Source: Pedobacter miscanthi
Lineage (GTDB): Bacteria; Bacteroidota; Bacteroidia; Sphingobacteriales; Sphingobacteriaceae
Length of the DNA: 64,000 nt
Assembly: GCF_003315595.1 (NCBI RefSeq)
Contig: NZ_QNQU01000019.1
Coordinates: forward strand, 33,146-97,145
Direction of reading: 5' to 3'
Shown here: one piece after another, positions 8,604-18,106 of the stretch
Position numbering within the stretch: position 1 is the first letter of the stretch
Layout of the letters: the number at the start of each line of letters is the position of its first letter
Translations under genes and position numbers: made by a program
The notes under the pieces: generated by a model
What the model saw: the letters and a program-made list of their open reading frames with translations, nothing else
The model's database searches: none
Told to the model about the DNA's origin: nothing

Positions 8604-11483
8604 CTAAAGCTCCATTAAAAACTCGGTCAGGTTTTTATCATGGGGTACTTCGAGCTTTTTGCGCAGGCGGTACCTGCGGATTTCTACCCCCCTTAAAGTG
8701 ATATTCAGCAACGACGACATTTCTTTACTGCTCATGTTCATCCGCAGGTAAGCACAAAGTTTTAAATCATTCGGAACAAGATCAGGATGCTGCGCCTTTA
8801 ATTTTTTAAAGAAACTTTCGTGCGCTTCGTTAAAGCTGTTTTCGAAGAGGTGCCAATCACGCTCATCGTTCATGCCGTCATTAATTACTTTCTGGATTTT
8901 ACGGGTCTGATCTTCCGAAAGTTTTTTTCCGTTTTCATCCTTGAGTTTCGAAATCTCATCGCTGAGTTTTTGGAGGAGCTCATTTTTATATACCAGTGTC
9001 ATGGCCGAATTCGCAAGTTCCCTGTTTTTCGAAGCCAGTTCAGCTTGCAGCTTCTCTGTCTGGAGTTTAATAATGTGTTTTTCGTTTGTTTCGGCTTCCT
9101 GTTTTAATATTTCTTCCTGTTCTGCCTGTAAACGGTCGCTTATTTTCTGACTGTCCCTCTTCAGTTTTCTTTCATAAATTTTCTTCCCGAGGATCAATAC
9201 CACCACAAACAGGGCAGTGTAAAACAGTAAAGCCCAGTTATTAAGGTACCAGGGCCGCAAAATGGTAAATGTATAAACGGTTTCTTCGCTCACCGTACTG
9301 TCGTCGGTTTTTGCCCTAACTTTAAAAACATAGGTTCCGGCACTTAAGTTGGTGAAATCTTTTTGCGTGGCGTAGCTCCAGTCAGACCATGTTTTGGAAT
9401 ATCCCTCTAAGTAAATCTGGTATTTAACTTTTGCCTGGCGGTAGTAGGGTAGTGCATAAGAAATGCGGATGTTGTTGCGGCTATTCTGGATTTCTGTAGC
9501 TTCTTCATCATTTCCGGTTTCGCTGATGAGTGAAAATTTATCGGTAATATCTTCCACACGCCTGATTAAAACAGAAGGTAGTTTCCTTTTTTCCTGATTA
9601 AGTTGTGCGGTAGAATTATAAATTACAAAACCATCATCAACGCTGATCAGGTAAATTGAATTGCTGATACGGCTGATGTTCTCATAATACTGAACCATCC
9701 GGCCATCTAAAATGCTGAACTGGTTCGAATCTATTTCTACTTTGCCAGGTTCGCTAAAGTTAACCAGGGCTGTTTTACCGTGATTGATAAACCAGTACTT
9801 TTTGCCACCAGCATTAATGATTTTGTTTGAAGACTGGAAAGACCCAAGTTCCTTATTCAACGCTTCGTATTTGGTAAATTTATCGCTTAACTCGTCGTAT
9901 GTATAAAAACCTGCGTCGGAAGAAAAAACAATTTTATTCTCTAAATTGAAAATATTGATATTATAGTTGCCTGGTAAGCCATTTTTTTCGTCGAAATATT
10001 TAATACTGGTTACATTGGTGTAATTTGGACTTAAATTCAGTTTATATAATCCTTTATAAGCATGGGCTACCCAAATATCGCCCTTGTTATCTTGCTCTAC
10101 GTACCTCGATGGTGCATCAAATCCTGAAATTTTTGTTTCGAACTTTAAACCCCGGGCGGGAGATTCGGTAAAAAGTGATAACCCGGTATAGGTGCCCTGA
10201 ACCAGATAGTTGGGATTGGAATTTAACTTTCTGATTGTCCACCCACCCGAACTTCTCGATAACCACTCAATTTGATTGCCATTAATCTTAAAAGTACCAC
10301 TATTATGCCCGCAGATTAATTCATTATCGATAATGGTTAACTCCCATACTTGTCCCTGCGAATTTGGGATCAGCCTAAAATTAAAAGGTACGAGATTATC
10401 CGGCGACCATTCGCTGTAAAACAGACCTTGATTGGTGCCCAGATAAATCTTATTATTAAAAATGATACTCGAATATACCGTACCAAACTGCCCCGTTTTA
10501 TCGAAATAGAAATATAGGGGAGAGTTGAGTTCTATGCGGTCGATGCCGTTATCCAGCCCCGCCCAAAGATTTTGCTCATTATCCGCATATAAACTTAAAA
10601 CCGTATTGTTCTGCAAACCACTCGATTTATTGATGCGTTGTACAACTCTTCCGGTTTCGTCGATAATGATCAGGCCATTTAGGATGGTGCCATAAGCAAA
10701 ATATTTACCCAGCAAACTTACCCCGTTGTTAAGTTGATAGGTTTTGAGGTAACTATTGGCAGGGGTATTTAAAGGTGTGAAATCTTTCCCGTCGTAGGTA
10801 AATAATCCCTGTTTACTGGTTCCGATGATCAGGCCGGTGGTTTTATAGGGCAGGATAGAAAGAATCCCTTCCCGGCCTAGTTTTTCACTGTTCGGAATAT
10901 GGACCAGTTTACTGCCTGTTAGTTCAAACAGCCCTTTTTCGAGTACTTCCACCAGGTATCTGTTATTTACCTTATGCAGGAATAAAAAAGAAGATGGCGA
11001 TTTTACTACCTCAATTTTATTGTTTTGATAGATAAAAATCTTTGAAAATGACTGAAAGATCACCCGGTCTCTATCAATATAAATTTTCCAGACTTCATCA
11101 TTTATTTTTATTCCTTTTGGAAGTAAGCTGGTAAGGGAGTTATAATTTAATTTATTGTTTTTAATAGCCCAGTAACCAAATTCGCCAAAACTACCGGTAT
11201 AAATCTTTCCTTTATTATCAGTGGCCACAGCCCTTACAATCTGCCTGTTGGGCATCTGGTATTTCTGCCAGTAGCGGCCATCAAAAGTTAACAGACCTTC
11301 GGCATTACCAAAATACATTACGCCGTTTTTATCTTTAGCGATGCTCCAGTTCTGGTTACCGGATGAATAAACAGATTTTGGATAATTTTCTATGTAGGGT
11401 ACGCCAATACTTTTAATATCAGCTGCATAGGTACCTATGGTAAAGCATAAAAGCAGTAGTACGAAACGGAAATAGTTTAGCAT
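8604..11483 (-). CDS. Y_Y_Y sensor with cytoplasmic LuxR-type HTH, regulator of the SusCD locus
   Basis: Single-chain transmembrane regulator, 959 residues from the ATG at 11483 (an ATG 24 bp upstream is possible). After a signal peptide or first TM comes a large periplasmic sensor of two-bladed propeller repeats (WSIAKDKNGVMYFGNAEGLL, LYADNEQNLWAGLDNGIDRI) and a triple-tyrosine Y_Y_Y domain (VKYQIYLEGYSKTWSDWSY). A single TM (ALLFYTALFVVVLILGK) is followed by a basic coiled coil rich in Glu/Lys and a C-terminal LuxR-like HTH (MSSKEMSSLLNITLRGVEI). It lacks histidine-kinase and receiver domains, unlike classical hybrid two-component regulators of such loci. It probably senses a glycan in the periplasm and acts directly on DNA from the membrane. 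Its neighbour susC is the obvious target. Confidence 0.88.
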   Translation of the reverse strand: MLNYFRFVLLLLCFTIGTYAADIKSIGVPYIENYPKSVYSSGNQNWSIAKDKNGVMYFGNAEGLLTFDGRYWQKYQMPNRQIVRAVATDNKGKIYTGSFGEFGYWAIKNNKLNYNSLTSLLPKGIKINDEVWKIYIDRDRVIFQSFSKIFIYQNNKIEVVKSPSSFLFLHKVNNRYLVEVLEKGLFELTGSKLVHIPNSEKLGREGILSILPYKTTGLIIGTSKQGLFTYDGKDFTPLNTPANSYLKTYQLNNGVSLLGKYFAYGTILNGLIIIDETGRVVQRINKSSGLQNNTVLSLYADNEQNLWAGLDNGIDRIELNSPLYFYFDKTGQFGTVYSSIIFNNKIYLGTNQGLFYSEWSPDNLVPFNFRLIPNSQGQVWELTIIDNELICGHNSGTFKINGNQIEWLSRSSGGWTIRKLNSNPNYLVQGTYTGLSLFTESPARGLKFETKISGFDAPSRYVEQDNKGDIWVAHAYKGLYKLNLSPNYTNVTSIKYFDEKNGLPGNYNINIFNLENKIVFSSDAGFYTYDELSDKFTKYEALNKELGSFQSSNKIINAGGKKYWFINHGKTALVNFSEPGKVEIDSNQFSILDGRMVQYYENISRISNSIYLISVDDGFVIYNSTAQLNQEKRKLPSVLIRRVEDITDKFSLISETGNDEEATEIQNSRNNIRISYALPYYRQAKVKYQIYLEGYSKTWSDWSYATQKDFTNLSAGTYVFKVRAKTDDSTVSEETVYTFTILRPWYLNNWALLFYTALFVVVLILGKKIYERKLKRDSQKISDRLQAEQEEILKQEAETNEKHIIKLQTEKLQAELASKNRELANSAMTLVYKNELLQKLSDEISKLKDENGKKLSEDQTRKIQKVINDGMNDERDWHLFENSFNEAHESFFKKLKAQHPDLVPNDLKLCAYLRMNMSSKEMSSLLNITLRGVEIRRYRLRKKLEVPHDKNLTEFLMEL

Positions 11484-11594
11484 AAAATGGTTAGCGGGTA
11501 AAGCCATTATTACACAAAGTAAACGAAAAATTGTTTAAAATGGGCGAGTGGAGGTTCATGGTTAGAGAATCATGCGCCAAAAACTTTATAACTC

Positions 11595-11927
11595 CTATGA
11601 ATTACCGTCATTTCGAGCGCAGCGCAGCCGAGAAATCTGTCTCGAGATAGATCTCTCCGCTCCGCTATGCTCCGGTCGAGATGACGGTCGATTTGATCGA
11701 GAGAATTTAGCTGTTGCAGGGAGGTTATCACAATTTGTGATAACCTCTTGCCATTCTGCTTTTGTGATTTGAAACATGAAATCTTCCGGAAAGCGGTCGA
11801 TATTTCTGTTAACGGCCTGTTTTAGAATCCTGGTTTCTGTTTCATATAGTTCAGAAAGGTCAAAATCAAATAATACATTGAGCCCTCTGACATAATATAT
11901 TTTACTTTTTAAAGTCTGTATTTCCAT
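11595..11927 (-). pseudogene. Truncated ORF6N-domain protein interrupted by a repeat
   Basis: The first ~75 residues are a typical ORF6N (phage-type DNA-binding) domain: IYYVRGLNVLFDFDLSELYE, then ILKQAVNRNIDRFPEDFMFQ and TKAEWQEVITNCDNLP. After about residue 78 the frame runs into a palindromic genomic repeat and the translated tail (RPEHSGAERSIS) is that repeat read as protein. Full-length homologues continue for another ~100 residues; nothing of that C-terminal part is visible on the other side of the repeat. It is therefore called a broken gene, though a short DNA-binding peptide could still be made. No phage or toxin-antitoxin partner is next to it. Confidence 0.75.
11604..11687. repeat. 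84-bp MITE-like palindromic repeat
   Basis: Ends are near-perfect inverted repeats (ACCGTCATTTCGA at the left, TCGAGATGACGGT at the right, one mismatch), with internal short palindromes (CTCGAGA, GCGCAGCGC). Related ends occur at 19281-19293 and 27118-27149, so it is a dispersed family. No target duplication is obvious. It has disrupted the ORF6N gene. Confidence 0.75.
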
Positions 11928-11971
11928 TATTAAGAGTGCGTTAAATTAATAATGGAATTTAAATTAATTTT

Positions 11972-12907
11972 TTAACTTTTCAAAGTCACTGGCTGCGGAA
12001 CCTTCACATAGTACCCTGTGCCATCATAAGGACGTTTGCGCGGATTTGTTGTACATGCCGTTGAGCAACAACCCTGAAGTTCGTTACCGCAATCATCGCA
12101 TTGGGTGATGTGCTCGTTACATTCCGGATTGGCACAGTTGATCATTTTTGGAGTGGTTTTACCACAGTTGTAGCAAACGGAAACCACAGTAGGGTTTACC
12201 TCATTCACGTCAACAGCAATACGGTTGTCGAAAACGTAACATTTACCTTCAAAATCCTTGCCGCCAGCTTCTTTTCCGTATTTTATAATGCCACCATGTA
12301 ACTGGTATACATCGTTAAAACCATGATGCAACAATAGGGCAGATGCCTTTTCGCATTTAATGCCGCCGGTGCAGTAAGTTAATATTTTCTTGTCTTTATA
12401 TTGGGCGAGCTGATTGATCTGGTCAGGGAAATCGCGGAAATTCTCAATATCTAACGTTACTGCGTTCTTAAATTTACCAAGGTTATGCTCATAATTAGAA
12501 CGCACATCGAGGATAATTACATCCTCATCATCTTTCATTTTCATGAAATCGACTGGCTCTAAATGTTTGCCGGTTTGTTTGTTCGGGTCGATAATCGAAG
12601 TATCCCTTAAACCCGAATGTACAATCTCCGATTTATAGCGGCAGTGCATTTTTAAGAACGAAAGTTCTTCAACATTGTCGATTTTAAATTCGGTTTTGGC
12701 AAACCTTTCGTCAGCATGTATTGCTTTCATGTAAGCTTCGCAGGCTTCGGCTGTTCCGGAAACGGTACCATTTAAACCTTCGTCGGCAACGATAATGCGG
12801 CCAACTAAACCTAACGATTTACAAAATTTAAGGTGATCGGCAGCAAATTGCTCTGCCTCTGCTATGTAACTATAGCAATAGTAAAGTAGTGTTTGATATT
12901 TTTCCAT
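11972..12907 (-). CDS. trhO: tRNA uridine-34 hydroxylase, rhodanese-domain protein TrhO (YceA)
   Basis: 311 residues, the usual length. An N-terminal acylphosphatase-like domain (residues ~1-95, with GRIIVADEGLNGTVSG) is followed by a rhodanese domain (~115-225) with the catalytic loop TYCTGGIKCEKAS, active Cys179, and a C-terminal cysteine-rich tail with several CxxC pairs (CYNCG, CDDCG) typical of the family. TrhO makes 5-hydroxyuridine at tRNA position 34 in an oxygen-dependent reaction. It is monocistronic here with a TAnnTTTG box 40 bp upstream. Very confident. Confidence 0.95.
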   Translation of the reverse strand: MEKYQTLLYYCYSYIAEAEQFAADHLKFCKSLGLVGRIIVADEGLNGTVSGTAEACEAYMKAIHADERFAKTEFKIDNVEELSFLKMHCRYKSEIVHSGLRDTSIIDPNKQTGKHLEPVDFMKMKDDEDVIILDVRSNYEHNLGKFKNAVTLDIENFRDFPDQINQLAQYKDKKILTYCTGGIKCEKASALLLHHGFNDVYQLHGGIIKYGKEAGGKDFEGKCYVFDNRIAVDVNEVNPTVVSVCYNCGKTTPKMINCANPECNEHITQCDDCGNELQGCCSTACTTNPRKRPYDGTGYYVKVPQPVTLKS

Positions 12908-12947
12908 AACGCTGTTGATACCGTTGCAAACGGCGTTTAAAGCGGGG

Positions 12948-12955
12948 CAAAGATA
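12948..12955 (-). promoter_or_regulatory. Putative -7 promoter box of trhO
   Basis: TATCTTTG on the minus strand matches the Bacteroidota consensus TAnnTTTG, 40 bp upstream of the trhO start. No -33 TTTG box at the expected distance, so moderate confidence. Confidence 0.45.
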
Positions 12956-12967
12956 GGGGAATTATGT

Positions 12968-13037
12968 AAGATGTAAAAATGTAAAATGGATTATGTGCTT
13001 TCCATCATCCATTTTCCATCAAACATCATCCATCCTA
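12968..13037. repeat. 7-bp-period array, CATNNNN theme
   Basis: Five consecutive heptads starting with CAT run from 13003 to 13037 (CATCATC, CATTTTC, CATCAAA, CATCATC, CATCCTA). The left side, 12968-12990, holds partly complementary words (GATGTAA, AATGTAA, AATGGA), so the whole can fold into an imperfect hairpin. The array runs into the stop codon of the DUF5686 gene. Confidence 0.75.
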
Positions 13038-15482
13038 AAAGCCATACGAAATCCTAAACCCTTGCGTCAACTTACGTCCGCCATCATAGGCAAAACCATA
13101 ACTGGCGCGTAATACCAGACGTTGAATGCCGAAGTAGAATTCTTTGTAATTTCTTTTTTCAGGAGAAGATAAATAACCCCCACCGATAAACTCTTCAAGT
13201 TTTGCTTTTCGCAATAATGGAACTTTATTCATAAAGAAACCTGCAAAATTATGCTCTAAATGGGCTTCGAAATATTGCTGATTGGTACTGAACTGATAAA
13301 AATCCAGGTATTGAAACTTCCTGAGGTTAGGAGGGAAGATGGTAGAGATGTTACCGGCGAAATGTTTAAAATCAGGATAATACATGCTCTTGTTATTCAG
13401 GAATTTGCCCACACCTGCCAAAAATGAAGTATAACCCCACAAGCCAAGCCCGATTCTGTCTTGCGAAACCTCCAGCTTTACAAAATCGTAATCCACATCA
13501 CTGTTCAATACACCATTGAAACCCTTTTTATACAATATTGTCATTTTAGGGAACTTCGATTCGGTATAAAACTTGCCATCCGGACGGGTAATGTATTTCT
13601 GTCCGAAAGTATAAGTTAAACTTGCCGTTGCACTAAAAGCATTATAAGTTGGGAAAAGTGCTATGTCTTCTGTTGGGCTAAAAGGATTGTTCGAAGTAAA
13701 TTCCCGGTCTTTCGCATCTATAAATTTAAATGTTGAGTTATTGCTAAGTGTTTTATTCCTGCTGTAATCTACAGCCACACTTCCCTGTAGTCCTGATGCC
13801 AGCTCGCGGGTGGTATTAACATTGATGAAACTTTTTTCGTAAAACTTGGCAAAGTTCTTTTCGTAAAATAAGGAGTTGATGGAGTTACCCAGCTGCGTCA
13901 TAGAGCCCAGGTTATTCAGGTCGAATATCCCGTTTCCGAAGGATGCACTTACGCTGGCACGTTTAAGCGGGTTGTAAAAATAACTTCCGCTTAAACTTCC
14001 GGTAAGCTTCTGGTTGGCAAAGCCATACCTTAATTCAGGGCGTATCGAATAAGATTTTCTGTTCTCAAACACTTTTCTATAGGTAACACCGTATTTAACT
14101 GCAAAACCCTCAACAGTATTGTAAAATATAGATTTAAGCACCGGATCGAACGACCAGTATTCTTTATCGTAACGGTCGTTAATACTATAACCATGTAACA
14201 GCAGCTTTACTATCCCGAACTTATTATTGTCTTTTTCCAGTGAATCGAGGTATTTTTTCGACTCTTTTAACTTGGCAACACTATCTTTTTTAACATAATT
14301 GATTTTTTCGTCCTCAGTTAAAGGGATAGGCCTGTTGTTTTTCCAGTAAACAGAGTCTTTTTTGTTCACCATTTCGGTAACTTTTAAAATCTCGCCACTG
14401 AAAAAGTTTTTCGGGAATTTAGGATCCAGGTTGTAATTACTGTAAATACCCACAAAATAACCGGCAATTTTAAATCCCAGTACATTGCCTGCAAATTGAA
14501 AATTAATGGCGGTAGGCATGTAAACATCATTAACCCGGGTAAACTGCTGGCTAATGTTTAGGGTATCGATAAAGTTAATGCCCGCATTTTTGGTCAGGTA
14601 AACATCAGTATTGTAAATTCTCCAGCTATCATCAACAATATAAATAATTCCCCTAAAAACCGGATCGTTTTCACGGCGTGGGATCACCTCTATCTTGTGG
14701 ATGATTTCGCCATTTTCTTTACTTTCACCCAATAATTTATACTTATAATAAAAAAGAGCATTATCTGCAATTGGCGAAATAAATCCCCTGGCGCTTAATT
14801 TGTTCTCGAGTAGGTAATTGTCGTAAAAATTAATGATCAGGTCTGATGCCTTATTAAAACTAAAGGCGTTGTTCCTGCCGGCAACTTTAGATGAGATCAT
14901 TTCCTCATGTACATCATTCGGCCGTCTGAAATTAAATTTGCTTTGCGATTCCGACAGGTAAATAATGCCTTTGCGGTTGGTATCAAGCTCTAAAACTTTC
15001 TGTATATCCTGTCCGAAAAACTTTTTAGGTGCACCTTTTAACCGTTGAACACCTTTGATGTAAACATCACAACTAAATGCTTTCACTTCATTTAAATGTG
15101 TTTTTCGTTCCTTAATGGCTTTGCGGATAATGCCGTAAGCCGGATCTTCGGCATTGCCCTTGATATTTACACCCTCCAGCGTATAACTCTCTGGTGATAG
15201 CGTTACATTTAGCGAAATATCACCAGTTAAATTTACAATATGCTCCTGTTGTTTGTAACCAACAGCCCTGAAACTTAAAGTATGTTCCCCGTTTTTTAGC
15301 TTTACCGAATATTTCCCGTCAACATTGGCAGAAGTTCCTGTAGTGGTATTCTTTAAGTAAACCGATGCAAAAGGAACTGGCTGTCCGTTGGTATCCTTAA
15401 CAATCCCTGTAACGGTAAAATGCTGGGCGAATACAAAGTTGGTGAGGCCGCAAAAAAATAGGAGTGCGCAAATTCTTGTCAT
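13035..15482 (-). CDS. DUF5686 family outer membrane protein with carboxypeptidase-like regulatory domain
   Basis: 815 residues with a signal peptide ending at FVFAQ. Residues ~22-110 form a CarboxypepD_reg-like beta-sandwich (VTGIVKDTNGQPVPFASVYL), followed by the DUF5686 region (PAYGIIRKAIKERKTHLNEV and CDVYIKGVQRLKGAPKKFFG) and a C-terminal beta-barrel that ends in an aromatic-rich strand (GFRISYGF). Such proteins are common in Bacteroidota outer membranes and their function is not known. No TonB plug is visible. The gene stands alone between trhO and kbl, divergent from kbl. Confidence 0.88.
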   Translation of the reverse strand: MTRICALLFFCGLTNFVFAQHFTVTGIVKDTNGQPVPFASVYLKNTTTGTSANVDGKYSVKLKNGEHTLSFRAVGYKQQEHIVNLTGDISLNVTLSPESYTLEGVNIKGNAEDPAYGIIRKAIKERKTHLNEVKAFSCDVYIKGVQRLKGAPKKFFGQDIQKVLELDTNRKGIIYLSESQSKFNFRRPNDVHEEMISSKVAGRNNAFSFNKASDLIINFYDNYLLENKLSARGFISPIADNALFYYKYKLLGESKENGEIIHKIEVIPRRENDPVFRGIIYIVDDSWRIYNTDVYLTKNAGINFIDTLNISQQFTRVNDVYMPTAINFQFAGNVLGFKIAGYFVGIYSNYNLDPKFPKNFFSGEILKVTEMVNKKDSVYWKNNRPIPLTEDEKINYVKKDSVAKLKESKKYLDSLEKDNNKFGIVKLLLHGYSINDRYDKEYWSFDPVLKSIFYNTVEGFAVKYGVTYRKVFENRKSYSIRPELRYGFANQKLTGSLSGSYFYNPLKRASVSASFGNGIFDLNNLGSMTQLGNSINSLFYEKNFAKFYEKSFINVNTTRELASGLQGSVAVDYSRNKTLSNNSTFKFIDAKDREFTSNNPFSPTEDIALFPTYNAFSATASLTYTFGQKYITRPDGKFYTESKFPKMTILYKKGFNGVLNSDVDYDFVKLEVSQDRIGLGLWGYTSFLAGVGKFLNNKSMYYPDFKHFAGNISTIFPPNLRKFQYLDFYQFSTNQQYFEAHLEHNFAGFFMNKVPLLRKAKLEEFIGGGYLSSPEKRNYKEFYFGIQRLVLRASYGFAYDGGRKLTQGFRISYGF

Positions 15483-15693
15483 AGTTGGATTAGTATGCCC
15501 TAAATATCGAATATCTTTTTACACTATACACATAGCGGCATGTTAAAGTTTGTTAAGATCGAAAAAAAATAGTAACGGCTACAATTTTAAGCCAATAATC
15601 GAGGTCTGGTTCAGGATAACCTGCCGGTCAAACGTTTGTCTGTAAAATATATCACGAAAATTGCGTTTTTAGGTCTGAAAAGACTTTTTTTTA

Positions 15694-15701
15694 TAACTTT
15701 G
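15694..15701 (+). promoter_or_regulatory. Putative -7 promoter box of kbl
   Basis: TAACTTTG fits TAnnTTTG, 28 bp upstream of the kbl ATG. No matching -33 box at 19-21 bp. Confidence 0.5.
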
Positions 15702-15729
15702 GACGTAAATTCAACCATATTAAAAGGCC

Positions 15730-16917
15730 ATGTACAAAACATTACAACCGGTTCTTCAAAAAGAACTTGAAGAAATCGAAAACGCTGGATTATTTAAACG
15801 CGAAAGGATTATTATTACGCCTCAGGGTGCCGACATTAAAGTAAGCGGTGGTGCTGAGGTAATCAATTTCTGCGCAAATAATTATTTAGGACTTTCTTCT
15901 CACCCTAAAGTGATAGAAGCGGCTAAAAAAGCGATAGACGATCATGGCTATGGAATGTCGTCAGTGCGCTTTATCTGCGGAACACAGGATGTACACAAAG
16001 AACTGGAGGCAAAAATCTCTAAATTTTTAGGTACTGAAGATACCATTTTATATGCAGCTGCATTTGATGCAAACGGAGGCGTTTTCGAGCCTTTGTTTAA
16101 TGCAGAAGATGCCATTATATCCGACGAATTGAACCATGCTTCTATTATCGATGGCGTGCGCTTGTGTAAAGCACAGCGTTTCCGTTATAAAAATGCAGAT
16201 ATGGAAGACCTGGAAAAACAATTGATCGCTGCTAAAGATTGCCGTCACCGTATTATCGTTACCGATGGTGCATTCTCTATGGACGGATCTGTTGCCCCAT
16301 TGGATAAAATTGCCGATCTGGCCGATAAATATGAAGCATTGATCATGATCGACGAATCGCACTGTACAGGCTTTATCGGTAAAAACGGACGTGGTACGCA
16401 CGAACATTTTAATGTAATGGATCGTATCGATATCATTACAGGTACTTTAGGTAAAGCTTTGGGCGGTGCATCAGGCGGTTTCACTTCGGGTAAAAAAGAA
16501 ATTATCGATATGTTGCGTCAGCGTTCACGCCCTTATCTGTTTTCTAACACCCTGGCGCCTGCGATTGCGGGTGCATCAATTGCCGTGCTGGATATGTTGA
16601 GCGAAACCACTTCTTTAAGAGATAAACTGGAAAGTAATACCAAATATTTCCGCGAGAAGATGACAGAAGCCGGATTCGATATTAAACCTGGTTTCCACCC
16701 GATTGTTCCGGTAATGTTGTACGATGCAAAAATAGCACAACAATTTGCCGCTAAAATGCTCGAAGAAGGTATTTATGTAATCGGATTCTTTTATCCGGTG
16801 GTACCACAAGGCAAAGCCAGGATCCGTGTACAATTATCGGCCGGACATGAGCAGCACCATTTAGATAAAGCCATTGCTGCATTTACCAAAGTGGGTAAAG
16901 AATTAGGCGTAATTTAA
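15730..16917 (+). CDS. kbl: Glycine C-acetyltransferase (2-amino-3-ketobutyrate CoA ligase)
   Basis: 395 residues, standard length of the alpha-oxoamine synthase family (PLP fold type I). Seen: NFCANNYLGLSSHP near the start, the DESHCTGFIGKNGRGT loop around residue 208-222 (Asp208 pairs with the PLP ring), and TGTLGKALGGASGG with the PLP-binding Lys242. It splits 2-amino-3-oxobutyrate with CoA to glycine and acetyl-CoA, the second step of threonine catabolism. The partner threonine dehydrogenase is not in the window. Related serine palmitoyltransferase, also common in this phylum, cannot be fully excluded, but the sequence reads as Kbl. A terminator follows. Confidence 0.93.
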   Translation: MYKTLQPVLQKELEEIENAGLFKRERIIITPQGADIKVSGGAEVINFCANNYLGLSSHPKVIEAAKKAIDDHGYGMSSVRFICGTQDVHKELEAKISKFLGTEDTILYAAAFDANGGVFEPLFNAEDAIISDELNHASIIDGVRLCKAQRFRYKNADMEDLEKQLIAAKDCRHRIIVTDGAFSMDGSVAPLDKIADLADKYEALIMIDESHCTGFIGKNGRGTHEHFNVMDRIDIITGTLGKALGGASGGFTSGKKEIIDMLRQRSRPYLFSNTLAPAIAGASIAVLDMLSETTSLRDKLESNTKYFREKMTEAGFDIKPGFHPIVPVMLYDAKIAQQFAAKMLEEGIYVIGFFYPVVPQGKARIRVQLSAGHEQHHLDKAIAAFTKVGKELGVI

Positions 16918-16945
16918 AACTTATAGATCTATTATAATTACAAAG

Positions 16946-16965
16946 GCCGCTTTAAGCGGCTTTTG
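16946..16965 (+). terminator. Rho-independent terminator after kbl
   Basis: Perfect 7-bp stem GCCGCTT/AAGCGGC around a single base, followed by TTTTG, 29 bp after the kbl stop. Confidence 0.8.
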
Positions 16966-17052
16966 TTGTTTATGGGTTCATTTTCTTTTATAATGATATT
17001 GTAAACAGATTATTTGAACCCGTTAAGCTTAAAATTATTAGATAATTTGCCG

Positions 17053-17060
17053 TATATTTG
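17053..17060 (+). promoter_or_regulatory. Putative -7 promoter box of pheS
   Basis: TATATTTG matches TAnnTTTG and ends only 5 bp before the pheS ATG, so the transcript would be leaderless or nearly so. Confidence 0.45.
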
Positions 17061-17065
17061 AAGCC

Positions 17066-18106
17066 ATGTTACAGGACAAAATAACACAATATACCGATAA
17101 AATTAATGCTTTCGTAACCGAAAAGGCCGACGAATTAGAGCAGTTCCGTATTAAATATTTAGGAAGCAAGGGCATCATCAAAGAAATTTTCGACGAGTTC
17201 AAATCTGTTTCTGTTGAAGAAAAAAGATCGTTGGGTAAGGTTTTGAATGAATTTAAGCAACTTGCCGAATCAAAATACCAGACTTTAAAAGAATCTACCG
17301 AAAGTGTTGATGCCAAAAGTGAAAATTCGCAACAGGATTTAACTTTACCCGGTGAAGGTTTTGAAATCGGTTCGCGCCATCCTTTAGCTTTGGTGCGCAG
17401 GGAAATTGTGGAGATTTTTGCCAAACTTGGTTTTACCGTGGCAGAAGGTCCTGAAATTGAAGACGACTGGCATAACTTCTCTGCATTAAACTTCCCTGAA
17501 GAGCATCCGGCCAGGGATATGCAGGATACCTTCTTTATTAAAAAAGGTGGCGAAAAAGGCGATATCGCTTTGCGTACACATACCTCATCGGTACAGGTAC
17601 GTATGATGGAGCAGGGACAACCGCCATTCAGAGCAATTATGCCGGGCCGTGTTTACCGTAATGAAGCCATTTCGGCAAGGGCACACTGCTTTTTCCATCA
17701 GGTAGAAGGTTTATATGTAGATGAAAATGTTTCATTTGCAGATTTAAAGCAAACTTTGTTTTATTTCGTTCAGGAATTGTACGGAGAAGGTACCAAAGTG
17801 CGTTTCCGTCCGTCATATTTCCCTTTTACAGAACCGTCTGCAGAAATGGATATTTCTTGTACCATTTGTAAAGGATCTGGTTGCCAGTTTTGTAAATACA
17901 GCGGCTGGGTAGAAATTCTGGGTTGCGGTATGGTTGATCCTAACGTTTTGGAAAACTGTGGTATCGATTCGAAAAAATACAGTGGTTTCGCTTTCGGAAT
18001 GGGTATTGAACGTATTGCCAACCTAAAATATGTAATTAAAGATTTGCGTTTATTCTCTGAGAATGATGCACGTTTCTTAAAGCAGTTTAAATCGGCCTTA
18101 ATTTAA
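17066..18106 (+). CDS. pheS: Phenylalanyl-tRNA synthetase alpha subunit
   Basis: 346 residues. An N-terminal coiled-coil arm (to ~90) is followed by the class II catalytic core: motif 2 region FRAIMPGRVYRNEAISARAH, and motif 3 FAFGMGIERIANL near the C-terminus. A CTICKGSGCQFCKYSGW insert with four Cys sits around residue 270-285, as in many bacterial PheS proteins. It charges tRNA-Phe as an alpha2-beta2 enzyme with PheT, whose gene is not in this window. The downstream lipoprotein gene overlaps the stop by one base (TAATG), suggesting translational coupling. Confidence 0.97.
   Translation: MLQDKITQYTDKINAFVTEKADELEQFRIKYLGSKGIIKEIFDEFKSVSVEEKRSLGKVLNEFKQLAESKYQTLKESTESVDAKSENSQQDLTLPGEGFEIGSRHPLALVRREIVEIFAKLGFTVAEGPEIEDDWHNFSALNFPEEHPARDMQDTFFIKKGGEKGDIALRTHTSSVQVRMMEQGQPPFRAIMPGRVYRNEAISARAHCFFHQVEGLYVDENVSFADLKQTLFYFVQELYGEGTKVRFRPSYFPFTEPSAEMDISCTICKGSGCQFCKYSGWVEILGCGMVDPNVLENCGIDSKKYSGFAFGMGIERIANLKYVIKDLRLFSENDARFLKQFKSALI

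Noticed and set aside
8820..9107. Plus-strand frame of 95 codons within the regulator gene
   Set aside because: Phe-rich reading of the opposite strand of the Glu/Lys coiled coil; a shadow.
8604..11483. Hybrid two-component system sensor
   Set aside because: The C-terminus has no H-box, HATPase or receiver; after the TM there is only a coiled coil and an HTH.
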